Source: TMED109 sp015660425
GTDB taxonomy: Bacteria > Pseudomonadota > Alphaproteobacteria > TMED109
Direction of reading: 5' to 3'
DNA length: 64,000 bases
Assembly (NCBI GenBank): GCA_029936295.1
Contig: JAPYTH010000001.1
Span: 1-64,000 of the forward strand
Below the pieces are notes generated by a model. It was not told where the DNA came from. It saw nothing but the letters and a program-made list of their open reading frames with translations, and made no database searches. Below, piece by piece: positions 17,361 through 25,252 of this stretch; within the stretch, counting starts at the first letter, position 1, and each line of letters starts with the position of its first letter. The position numbers were made by a program, and so were the translations under genes.

Positions 17361-17855
17361 ATGTTAAAAAATATTATTCAAACTTCTAATAAGTTATTAC
17401 TAAGTCTATGTGTTTTATCCCTTACAATTCTAGTTTTTATTACCGTTATAGATGTATTTGGTCGATATTTATTAAGCTCTCCTCTTCCAGGAGCTACCGA
17501 AATAACTGAAATAATTTTAGGATTATTAATATATATAGGATTACCATATATATGTAAAAATGAAGGACACGTATCGGTTTCTTTGTTTTCTAATTATTTA
17601 AATAGCTCATTATTAAAGATCCAACGAGCATTAATAAATTTAATAGTTTCTATATTATTATGTATTATATCAGTTCAGTTATATAGACATGGAATAGATT
17701 TAAATTCTTATAATGAAATAACTACCTATTTAGAAATTCCAAAAGCTCCATTAGCTTTTTCTATGGCATTACTAACAATGTTAGCCTCTCTGACTGCTTT
17801 ATTTAACAGTTATGAATATTTATTTAATCAAAAAATTTTAATAAAAAATGAATAA
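17361..17855 (+). CDS. dctQ: TRAP transporter small permease subunit
   Basis: A 164-aa inner-membrane protein with four hydrophobic segments, the layout of DctQ. The first helix leads into VIDVFGRYLLSSPLPGATEI (about 32-51), the most conserved part of the family (DVxxRYxxxxPLPGAxE). It forms the membrane complex with DctM and docks with the DctP receptor. It is encoded 2 bases after dctP and 14 bases before dctM, the standard order. Identification is safe at family level. Confidence 0.92.
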   Translation: MLKNIIQTSNKLLLSLCVLSLTILVFITVIDVFGRYLLSSPLPGATEITEIILGLLIYIGLPYICKNEGHVSVSLFSNYLNSSLLKIQRALINLIVSILLCIISVQLYRHGIDLNSYNEITTYLEIPKAPLAFSMALLTMLASLTALFNSYEYLFNQKILIKNE

Positions 17856-17869
17856 CGAAATTTGTTAAC

Positions 17870-19168
17870 ATGTTTGTATGGATATTAGGTTTAATACTAG
17901 TAATTGTTCTTATAACTCTTGGTCTGCCGATAGCATTCTCTATGGCAACAATCGGTTTTTTAGGTTTAGTTTTTATAATTGGAATTGAACCATCACTAGC
18001 TTATGTAGGACAAATATTTTTTGATAATGGTATGAATTATACTTTATCAATTTTACCTTTATTTCTTCTAATGGGTAATTTTGTAGTAAAGGCAGGTCTA
18101 GCAGATGAATTGTACTCTGCTGCTAACACATGGCTAAGGCATAAAAAAGGTGGATTAGCAATGGCTACTATTATTGCATGTGGAGGCTTTAGTTCTGTAT
18201 GTGGCTCATCTCTTGCAACAGCCGCAACTATGGCAAAAATTGCATTACCTTCTATGAAAAAATTTGGTTATCCAGATTCTTTAGCTACTGGAGCTATTGC
18301 AGCAGGAGGAACCTTGGGAATATTAATACCCCCTTCTATGATACTTGTTATATATGGTATTATTACAAGCCAAGATATAGGGCAACTATTTTTAGCCGGA
18401 ATAATTCCAGGTCTATTAGGAATCATAGGTTATATTGTAGCTGTAAAAATTTCTATATATTTAAATAAAAACTCTTTTACAATTCAAAGCAACCTTCCCT
18501 TTATAGATAAAATAAAATCTCTCAAGGGAGTAATAGGTATTCTATCTTTATTTACTATAGTTATGGGTGGCATTTATACAGGCATATTTACTGCAACAGA
18601 AGCTGCAGGTGTGGGTGCATTTGGATCTTTACTAATTGTAATTATTAAAAAAAAAATTTCCATAAAATCTTTTTATGAAACTCTTATCGAAACTGCAAGA
18701 GTTACAACGATGCTATTCTTTTTACTTTTTGGAGCAATAATATTTTCTAATTTTATAAATTTAGCAGGATTACCTAACGACCTAAAAAACTTTCTATCAC
18801 TTTTTGATTTTAATCTTTATACATTACTTATAGGAATTTTTATACTCTACTTAATATTAGGCATGATCTTAGAAAGTTTATCAATGATGATGCTGACAGT
18901 TCCAATATTTTATCCTCTAGTTCAAGAAATGGGAGGAAATTTGATTTGGTTTGGAATACTTGTTGTAGTAGCGGTTGAAATAAGTTTAATAACTCCACCA
19001 ATAGGACTTAATGTTCATGTTTTAAAAACAATTGTTAAAGATAAAGTAAGTTTAAGAACTATTTTTAAAGGTGTAACTCCATTTGTCGCTATGGATATTA
19101 TTAGAATAATTATTCTTTTATTAATACCTGGAATAACATTATTTCTTCCAAATAGTATTATCCCTTAG
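17870..19168 (+). CDS. dctM: TRAP transporter large permease subunit
   Basis: A 432-aa polytopic sodium/proton-coupled permease, with about a dozen hydrophobic segments. Typical DctM sequences are present: GLPIAFSMATIGFLGL near the N-terminus, SVCGSSLATAATMAKIALP, GGTLGILIPPSMILVIYG and, in the second half, ILGMILESLSMMMLTVPIF and EISLITPPIGLNV. These two inverted-repeat cores form the ion and substrate path. It is the last gene of the operon with dctP and dctQ. It ends 5 bases before the convergent TauE-family gene. Confidence 0.94.
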   Translation: MFVWILGLILVIVLITLGLPIAFSMATIGFLGLVFIIGIEPSLAYVGQIFFDNGMNYTLSILPLFLLMGNFVVKAGLADELYSAANTWLRHKKGGLAMATIIACGGFSSVCGSSLATAATMAKIALPSMKKFGYPDSLATGAIAAGGTLGILIPPSMILVIYGIITSQDIGQLFLAGIIPGLLGIIGYIVAVKISIYLNKNSFTIQSNLPFIDKIKSLKGVIGILSLFTIVMGGIYTGIFTATEAAGVGAFGSLLIVIIKKKISIKSFYETLIETARVTTMLFFLLFGAIIFSNFINLAGLPNDLKNFLSLFDFNLYTLLIGIFILYLILGMILESLSMMMLTVPIFYPLVQEMGGNLIWFGILVVVAVEISLITPPIGLNVHVLKTIVKDKVSLRTIFKGVTPFVAMDIIRIIILLLIPGITLFLPNSIIP

Positions 19169-19173
19169 TCTAA

Positions 19174-19914
19174 TTAGATTGCCTTATGTATAATTAACAA
19201 ACCTATAATTATTAGCATAGATAAAAACACCTTCTTAAATATTTTCTCGTCAAACTTTATTTGTAACTTTCTCCCAATATACATTCCAATAAAAGAAGGA
19301 ATAGTTGCATAAGTTGAATATGCAAATAATTCCCAAGTCCATAATTTATTTCCTATAAGAGCAAGCCCTAAAAAAAAGCTTGCAGAAATTAATACGAGAG
19401 CAATACTTTGCAAAAATTCCTGTTGAGTCATTTTTAATGAATATACATATAAGGCTAATGGAAAAACAAATGTTCCGGTTGAACCTCCAAAAAACCCACC
19501 CAAAGCTCCTGTAAAAGCTCCTAAAAATTTTTCATATTTTTTAGCAATAACTATTTGCTTACTTACTATAATACTAAATAAACCATACGCTGAAAGCAAA
19601 ACACCTAAAAGTAAAGTTAAAAATTTACTGTGATCAACTAATATTCTTGCTCCTAAAAATGAAAATAAAAATAAAAATAAAAGTAAAGGCCACATTCTAT
19701 AAATAATTTTTATAATTTTAATTTTACCAAATGTTTGCCATAAATTCGTTAATAACCCTGGCATAACTACTAAAGCTACTGCCACCTTAATACCCATAAA
19801 CATAGTTAAAAAAGCTATAGATATTGCTGGCAAACCAATCCCTGATGTGCCTTTTACAAAACCACCAATTAGAAATATTATTGAAATCAACAATATTGAA
19901 TCAAAATCAAACAT
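19174..19914 (-). CDS. TauE/SafE family sulfite exporter / membrane permease
   Basis: A 246-aa membrane protein with about eight hydrophobic segments and the paired TauE/SafE glycine-rich motifs: GGFVKGTSGIGLPA near the N-terminus (about 17-30) and GALGGFFGGSTGTFVFP in the middle (about 137-153). Family members move sulfite, sulfoacetate or other organosulfonates and related small anions. No sulfonate gene is adjacent, so the substrate is open. It is convergent with dctM and transcribed away from the GFA-family gene, with 62 bases between the starts. Confidence 0.88.
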   Translation of the reverse strand: MFDFDSILLISIIFLIGGFVKGTSGIGLPAISIAFLTMFMGIKVAVALVVMPGLLTNLWQTFGKIKIIKIIYRMWPLLLFLFLFSFLGARILVDHSKFLTLLLGVLLSAYGLFSIIVSKQIVIAKKYEKFLGAFTGALGGFFGGSTGTFVFPLALYVYSLKMTQQEFLQSIALVLISASFFLGLALIGNKLWTWELFAYSTYATIPSFIGMYIGRKLQIKFDEKIFKKVFLSMLIIIGLLIIHKAI

Positions 19915-19976
19915 TATGTTCTATTTTCTTTAAAAATATATTGCATTAACTATTACTAACCATTTAACATAAATTT

Positions 19977-20366
19977 ATGATTAAAAATATAATAACACAT
20001 ACAGGTAGTTGTCATTGTAAGCAAATTCAGTTTGAAGCTATTGGTGAAGATAGAATTGAAGTATTAAATTGCTCATGTTCAATTTGTTCAATAACAAATT
20101 ATAAACATTACGTAATACCTAAAAGTCAATTTACTTTATTAAAAGGCAAAAATCTTCTTTCTACTTATAAATTTAATACTAATACAGCCAAACATATGTT
20201 TTGCAAAAAATGCGGTATAAAATCATTTTATATTCCAAGATCACATCCAGATTACATAAGCATAAACATCAATTGCATAAATTCAGATACTATTAAAAAT
20301 ATTAAAATCATAAATTTTGACGGGAAAAACTGGAGCAAGAATATAGATAATTTAGTAAAAAATTAA
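19977..20366 (+). CDS. GFA (CENP-V/Gfa-like, DUF636) zinc-binding protein
   Basis: A 129-aa protein of the GFA superfamily, named for the disputed glutathione-dependent formaldehyde-activating enzyme. Zinc ligands are visible as GSCHCKQIQFE (about 11-21), NCSCSIC and FCKKCGI. These form the two CxC and CxxC sites of the family. Length is typical. Real substrates are mostly unknown; glutathione adducts are a common guess. The gene stops 11 bases before the Tat-exported TRAP receptor gene, so the two are likely co-transcribed, but no functional link is known. Confidence 0.85.
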   Translation: MIKNIITHTGSCHCKQIQFEAIGEDRIEVLNCSCSICSITNYKHYVIPKSQFTLLKGKNLLSTYKFNTNTAKHMFCKKCGIKSFYIPRSHPDYISININCINSDTIKNIKIINFDGKNWSKNIDNLVKN

Positions 20367-20377
20367 AAGGAATTATT

Positions 20378-21478
20378 ATGAAAAACAAAAATATAAAAAG
20401 AAGGTCTTTTTTAAAGGCAACAGCAACAGCAGGTATTGCTTATTCTACTTTCCCTAGTCCCGCTATTTCTAAAAATATATTAAGATGGAAAATGATTACT
20501 ACTTGGCCTAAAAATTTTCCAGGGGTTGGAACAACCGCTGAAAAAATAGCTCAAAGTATAACTAAAGCCTCAGAAGGTAGATTAGAAATTAAAGTTTACG
20601 GTGCTGGCGAAATAGTTCCTGCCTATGAAGTTTTTGATGCAGTAAGACAAGGTACTGCTGAAATGAGCCATGGTTGGAGTGGCTATTGGATCTCAAAAAA
20701 TCCAGGTTTAGCATACTTTGGTGGTCTTCCTGGTGGACTTAGCCCTTCAGAACAAAGTGCCTGGATATTATACGGTGGAGGGCTAAAATTATGGGAGGAA
20801 TTATTAGAACCTTATAGTATACAGCCTTTTCAAGCAGGCCTTGTTCAAACAGAAATGTTTGGTTGGTATAAAAAAGCCTTACATACACTTGAAGATTTAA
20901 AAGGCTTAAAGATTAGAATGGCAGGACTTCCTAATGAAATTCTTAATAGAATGGGTGCAACTGCAGTCAACATTCCAGGCGGTGAAATTATGAGCTCATT
21001 TCAATCTGGCGTCGTAGATGCGGTTGAATGGGGAGGCCCCTGGATGGATTTAGCGTTCGGGTTTCCCAAAATTGCTAAAATTTGTTATGGGCCTGGTATT
21101 CATAGCCCAGGTGCTAATTTAGAATTATTAATTAATAAAGACTTATATAAGAAATTGCCTTCTGACCTCAAGGAAATAATAAGGATAGTAGCTAGTAATG
21201 CTAATACGCAAAGTTATGGAGAGTTCATTTATAGAAATGCATTAAGCTTCCAAATTGTTGTAAACAAACATAAAGTAGAATACAAAATTCTTCCAGAAAG
21301 TATAATAAAAGAATTTTTAAAAATATCTAAACAGGTTGTAATAGAAAATGCTGAGAAAGATCCATTTGCAATGAAAATTCATAAAAGTTATCAAGAATTT
21401 CTAAAGAACTCTATTGAGATTACTAAATTTCAAGAGCTTGGATATCTTAATGCGAGAGATATAGCTGCTAACAGTTAA
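20378..21478 (+). CDS. TRAP transporter substrate-binding protein, Tat-exported, orphan
   Basis: A 366-aa DctP-family receptor similar in layout to TakP-type alpha-keto-acid receptors. The N-terminus is a twin-arginine signal (KRRSFLKATATAGIA, about 7-21), so it should be exported folded. The mature part has TTWPKNFPGVGTTAE, GAGEIVPAYEVFDAVRQG and KGLKIRMAGLPNEIL, where the Arg should bind the ligand carboxylate, and VVDAVEWGGPWMD, the region that in TakP relatives coordinates a cation. No dctQ or dctM follows; the next gene is convergent. It may use permeases encoded elsewhere. Confidence 0.9.
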   Translation: MKNKNIKRRSFLKATATAGIAYSTFPSPAISKNILRWKMITTWPKNFPGVGTTAEKIAQSITKASEGRLEIKVYGAGEIVPAYEVFDAVRQGTAEMSHGWSGYWISKNPGLAYFGGLPGGLSPSEQSAWILYGGGLKLWEELLEPYSIQPFQAGLVQTEMFGWYKKALHTLEDLKGLKIRMAGLPNEILNRMGATAVNIPGGEIMSSFQSGVVDAVEWGGPWMDLAFGFPKIAKICYGPGIHSPGANLELLINKDLYKKLPSDLKEIIRIVASNANTQSYGEFIYRNALSFQIVVNKHKVEYKILPESIIKEFLKISKQVVIENAEKDPFAMKIHKSYQEFLKNSIEITKFQELGYLNARDIAANS

Positions 21479-21484
21479 TATTGT

Positions 21485-22954
21485 TTATTCATCTATAAAC
21501 TTTGCTGCATGTAACAATTCTTCTTCTGATTGTTCTTGATAAATACTTACAAAAAACACAATTGCTAAATTTACCAATAACCCTATTAAACCTGGATGAA
21601 GATCATATGGGCTCGAATTTGCAAAATATTGAAAATATATTGTTACAGCAACACCAAAAACTAATCCTAATATGACCCCTAAAGTAGAAGCTTTTCTCCA
21701 AAATAAACCGGAATAAACTGCTGGCACTAACTGAACTATAGCTCCATAAGCCCCTAATAATAAAGCAATTAATCCATCACTGCCATAAATAGCTATGCAA
21801 TATGCAATTGCTCCAACTCCAACTACCGCTCCTCTCATTATCCAAAGCTCTTGATTTTCTTTTAATGAAGGAAAAATAACCTTACATATGTCACGTCCAA
21901 AAGATACCGAGGCACCATGCGTAATTGCATCTGAAGAAGACATTGCAGCTGCTAATGCACCTGCACCAACAATACCATATAAAATTCCTGATTCTGTCAA
22001 GTGATGTGTTATTAAATAAGGTAAAACTTGGCCCGGATGTTCTAATGCATCATTAGGCACAACGCCTATTGCAGCAAACCCTATAAATAAAACTGGCAAT
22101 AAAAATATTGCAAAAATTGGATAGACCATAACAGTTAATTTAATTCTTCTGGCGGTAGTAGTATAAGATTTAGTAAATAAATGTGGCCACATTACAAAAC
22201 CTAGCATCGATACTACAATGTTACTGCTATATCTAGCTGAGCTAATTTTTGATCCATCATTTCCAATAGTCAAAAAATCTGGGTTATCTTCAATAATTTT
22301 ACCAAACATATTACCTAGTGAACCATGAAGAGACTCAACAAAATATATTCCTAAAACCCATGCGACTATTAGCATCAGTATAGCTTGAAAAACATCACTC
22401 CATGCAGCTCCTCTAACGCCACTAGTTGCAACATAAATCACAACTATACCTAAAGCTAATAAAGCTCCTAATTTAAAAGATATATTATCAAATGTTAAGA
22501 CATTAAAAATATAGCCCATACCTTTAATTTGTAATGTTAAATATGGAATAAAAGCTAATAAAGAAACAATACCTATAATAATAACTAAAAATTTTGAATT
22601 GTAACGATCTCCTAAAAAGTCACCCATAGTTATATAATTTGATTTCTTACCTAAACGGGCAACTTTAGGTCCTATAATGTACCAAGGCATTAAACCAAGT
22701 GTACAATATGCCAAAATATATAATGATGCCGCTCCTTTTGAATAAGCCCAACCTGGACCACCTAAAAATGCAAATGCTGAAAATATAGTTCCTCCCATAA
22801 GAAACCACATAACAAATAAGCCAAAACCTCTATCACCAACTGCATATTCAGATATAGAAAAAAAAGATCTGCCTCTACCTGCTGCTAAACCTATAGCAAA
22901 CGCAACCAATAAATAAAGAGACATTGCCAATAAAGCAACTTGCCAAGCAATCAT
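21485..22954 (-). CDS. sodium:solute symporter (SSS family), module 1
   Basis: A 489-aa polytopic membrane protein, with about 13 hydrophobic segments, of the SSS family, with sequence character of monocarboxylate/MctP-like members. Landmarks are SEYAVGDRGFGLFVMWF (about 34-50), GPGWAYSKGAA, YVATSGVRGAAWSDVFQAIL (the family's GGxRAVxWTDxxQ signature in variant form) and GAGALAAAMSSSDAITHG. It imports a small carboxylate or similar solute with sodium. The 72-aa DUF3311 gene lies 2 bases upstream, so they are translated together. It is convergent with the Tat-TRAP receptor gene, 6 bases apart. Confidence 0.92.
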   Translation of the reverse strand: MIAWQVALLAMSLYLLVAFAIGLAAGRGRSFFSISEYAVGDRGFGLFVMWFLMGGTIFSAFAFLGGPGWAYSKGAASLYILAYCTLGLMPWYIIGPKVARLGKKSNYITMGDFLGDRYNSKFLVIIIGIVSLLAFIPYLTLQIKGMGYIFNVLTFDNISFKLGALLALGIVVIYVATSGVRGAAWSDVFQAILMLIVAWVLGIYFVESLHGSLGNMFGKIIEDNPDFLTIGNDGSKISSARYSSNIVVSMLGFVMWPHLFTKSYTTTARRIKLTVMVYPIFAIFLLPVLFIGFAAIGVVPNDALEHPGQVLPYLITHHLTESGILYGIVGAGALAAAMSSSDAITHGASVSFGRDICKVIFPSLKENQELWIMRGAVVGVGAIAYCIAIYGSDGLIALLLGAYGAIVQLVPAVYSGLFWRKASTLGVILGLVFGVAVTIYFQYFANSSPYDLHPGLIGLLVNLAIVFFVSIYQEQSEEELLHAAKFIDE

Positions 22955-22956
22955 AA

Positions 22957-23175
22957 TTAATCCTCTATATCTTTATCAAATTTAACAAAAACTATTAAAC
23001 CTAAAAATTCTATTACAATCCAAAATATTACCCATACCATTATAAATGGCATACCTAGAATTAAAGGTTTTGAATAATTACCCAAAGAAAACACAGGAAA
23101 TATCAACATAATCAATATGAAACATGTAAAAATTACATACCAAATTTTGATACTAATATTATTTATTAAGTTCAA
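22957..23175 (-). CDS. DUF3311 small membrane protein, module 1
   Basis: A 72-aa protein made of two hydrophobic helices (about 9-31 and 40-64) with a short acidic tail. The KPLILGMPFIMVWVIFWIV segment matches the DUF3311 pattern LGxPxFxxWxxxW. Such genes sit directly before SSS symporters, and the product is presumed to be an accessory or second subunit, as with the small proteins paired with other SSS carriers. A second, unrelated-length copy of the same arrangement lies at 25058-26742. The function is not known experimentally as far as I can say. Confidence 0.78.
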   Translation of the reverse strand: MNLINNISIKIWYVIFTCFILIMLIFPVFSLGNYSKPLILGMPFIMVWVIFWIVIEFLGLIVFVKFDKDIED

Positions 23176-23198
23176 TATTTTCTCCTATATTAAAATAT

Positions 23199-23214
23199 TA
23201 GAATAATTATTCTA
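23199..23214. promoter_or_regulatory. 16-bp perfect palindrome between divergent transporter operons
   Basis: TAGAATAATTATTCTA is perfectly self-complementary. It lies between the divergent DUF3311-SSS module 1 (leftward) and the hydrolase-lyase-DUF3311-SSS operon (rightward). The half-site TTAGAAT recurs just downstream at 23215-23221. Its position and half-site repeat suit an operator for one regulator controlling both operons. The palindrome is rich in A and T, so chance occurrence is possible. Confidence 0.4.
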
Positions 23215-23304
23215 TTAGAATTAATGGTAATTGTCATCTTTTAGCTTTTTAAAATTTTAATTTTATTTTATGCTAGTATATGCTCTTGATTGATGGAAAA
23301 AATT

Positions 23305-24165
23305 ATGCATTATAATTGGAAAAAATTATCTCAAAAAGAATTAGAAAAAAATTATAATCCTAGAGAGTCTGTTTCTAATTTTTCTACTTATATAGAAAAA
23401 TATAAAAATTTAGGAAAAGAATCTCGTAAAGACCTACCATGTATTTTAGACGTAAGTTATGGAAACTCTCCACTTCAAAAAGTTGATATATTTGGAAACA
23501 AAAATCTCAAAAATGCACATGTACATATTTTTATTCATGGTGGCTATTGGAGAGCACTTGATAAATCTGATCACAGTCAATTAGCAAGACCATTTGTTAC
23601 AGAGGGTATACTATATTTTTCGGTTAATCATGAACTATGCCCTAATGTTTCATTAAGTGACATTGTGCAACAAGTCACTAATGCAATCATTTGGATATAT
23701 AATAATTGTAAAAAATTTGGAGGAAATCCTAATAAAATATCTATTTCAGGACATTCTGCTGGTGCACATTTATGTGCTATGATTTTATCTAGTGACTGGA
23801 GTAAATTTAATATTCCAATAGATATTATTAAGGGAGCCGTCTTAATTAGTGGAATATATGAACCTGAAATAGTTTTAAATTTGTCTGTTAATGAAGAAAT
23901 AAAATTATCTAAAAAAGAAGCTTTGCAAAACACGCCTACTAATCCAAGTATTAATATACCAAATATATTAATGTGTGTAGGAGGAGGAGAACCTGAAGGT
24001 TGGATTGAGCAAACTAAAATGTATACAAAAAAAATAATTCATAACTGTAATAATTTAGATTTTTCAATTCTTAATAATGAGAATCATTTTTCTTTAATGG
24101 TTTCATTTTCAAGCTCAGAAAATAAATTCGTAAAAAAAATGATAAATATGGCAGAAAATATTTAA
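23305..24165 (+). CDS. alpha/beta hydrolase, arylformamidase (BD-FAE)-like
   Basis: A 286-aa alpha/beta hydrolase resembling kynurenine-formamidase-type enzymes. HGGYW (78-82) is the oxyanion motif, SGHSAGAHL contains the nucleophile Ser151, and the final His is likely in NENHFSLM. TTG at 23290 and ATG at 23293 are possible earlier starts. ATG 23305 gives the usual family N-terminus (MHYNWKKLSQKELEKNYN) and has GATGGA upstream, so I prefer it. It hydrolyses an amide or ester; no tryptophan-catabolism gene is nearby, so kynurenine is not implied. It is first in an operon with a lyase, DUF3311 and an SSS carrier. Confidence 0.86.
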   Translation: MHYNWKKLSQKELEKNYNPRESVSNFSTYIEKYKNLGKESRKDLPCILDVSYGNSPLQKVDIFGNKNLKNAHVHIFIHGGYWRALDKSDHSQLARPFVTEGILYFSVNHELCPNVSLSDIVQQVTNAIIWIYNNCKKFGGNPNKISISGHSAGAHLCAMILSSDWSKFNIPIDIIKGAVLISGIYEPEIVLNLSVNEEIKLSKKEALQNTPTNPSINIPNILMCVGGGEPEGWIEQTKMYTKKIIHNCNNLDFSILNNENHFSLMVSFSSSENKFVKKMINMAENI

Positions 24166-24186
24166 TAATAATAAAAGGTATATTTT

Positions 24187-25071
24187 ATGAAAAATAACCC
24201 GGCTAACAATCTTAGAAAAATATTAAAAGAAAAAAAAATTCATATTATGCCATGTTGCTATGATCCTTTATCAGCAAAAATGATTGAACAAGCTAAATTT
24301 AATTTAAGCTTTATGAGCGGCTTTGCCACTGCAGCAGCTAGACTTGGAATGCCTGATACAGGATTAATTTCTTATGGTGAAATAATAGATCAAGGACGAA
24401 ACATATGTGATAGCGTCAATATACCAATTATTGGAGATGGTGATACAGGCTATGGAAATGCAATAAACGTTAGAAGAACTGTAAGGGGTTTTTATAAAGC
24501 TGGTTTTGCCGGTATATTAATTGAAGATCAAGTATCTCCTAAGCGCTGCGGACATACTAGAGGAAAACAAGTAGTTGATAGAAAAGAAGCAATAGAAAGA
24601 ATTAAAGCTGCAATACATGAGAAAAATTCTGGATCTGATATTTTAATAATGGCAAGAACTGATGCGCGTTTTGATCATGGAATGACGGAAGCTATAGAGC
24701 GTATGAAAATATTTCAAGATTTAGGTGCTGATATATTATTTATTGAAGGACCTCAGACTAAAAAGGAAATGAAAGAAATTTGTAAGCACTTAAATGGTCC
24801 TAAATTAATCAATATTGTGGAAGGAGGAGATACTCCTTTGTTAGAACCAAAAGAATTAGAAAAAATGGGTTATAGTATTGCGGCATATCCTCTAACAATC
24901 TTATCAGCAGCCATGAAAGCCACAAAAACAGTACTAGAAAATTTTAAAAATAATATTAATAATGAAAATATGTTAATGTCTTTTAAAGAAATGCAAAAAG
25001 TTATTGGTTTTGATGACTATTTTAAATTAGAAAAAAAGTATGTAAATGCAAAAGATAATGACCAAGAATAA
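24187..25071 (+). CDS. isocitrate lyase/PEP mutase family lyase
   Basis: A 294-aa TIM-barrel enzyme of the ICL/PEP-mutase superfamily. DGDTGYGN (84-91) forms the magnesium/phosphonate-type site and SPKRCGHTRGK contains Cys121 on the gating loop, the general acid of C-C bond lyases. That favours a lyase (methylisocitrate, dimethylmalate or oxaloacetate type) over a mutase. MARTDAR and FIEGPQTKKEM are further family motifs. The ribosome-binding site is AAAAGG. It overlaps the next gene, so it is in the operon with the SSS transporter and probably cleaves an imported or hydrolysed hydroxy-diacid. The exact substrate is not readable. Confidence 0.88.
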   Translation: MKNNPANNLRKILKEKKIHIMPCCYDPLSAKMIEQAKFNLSFMSGFATAAARLGMPDTGLISYGEIIDQGRNICDSVNIPIIGDGDTGYGNAINVRRTVRGFYKAGFAGILIEDQVSPKRCGHTRGKQVVDRKEAIERIKAAIHEKNSGSDILIMARTDARFDHGMTEAIERMKIFQDLGADILFIEGPQTKKEMKEICKHLNGPKLINIVEGGDTPLLEPKELEKMGYSIAAYPLTILSAAMKATKTVLENFKNNINNENMLMSFKEMQKVIGFDDYFKLEKKYVNAKDNDQE

Positions 25072-25252
25072 TTTTTACGTTTTTTTATATATTATCTTAA
25101 TCGCAATAGGAATACCTTGGTATTGGCCTCAAGATTCTAGATCACTAATTTTAGGAGTTCCTGCTTGGGTTGCTGTTGCTGTACTGTGTTCGTTGCTAGC
25201 TTCTTGTCTAACTGCTTATATTCTGTTTACTTCATCAAGTGATGAAGAATAA
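25058..25252 (+). CDS. DUF3311 small membrane protein, module 2
   Basis: A 64-aa protein with two hydrophobic helices (about 6-22 and 31-58) and an acidic C-terminus. SRSLILGVPAWVAVAVLCS fits the DUF3311 pattern. I start at ATG 25058; an in-frame ATG at 25046 would lengthen the overlap with the lyase gene from 14 to 26 bases. The stop and the start of the SSS gene share one base (TAATG), so the carrier is translated by coupling. It is the counterpart of the gene at 22957-23175, though the two proteins are quite diverged. Confidence 0.75.
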   Translation: MTKNNFYVFLYIILIAIGIPWYWPQDSRSLILGVPAWVAVAVLCSLLASCLTAYILFTSSSDEE

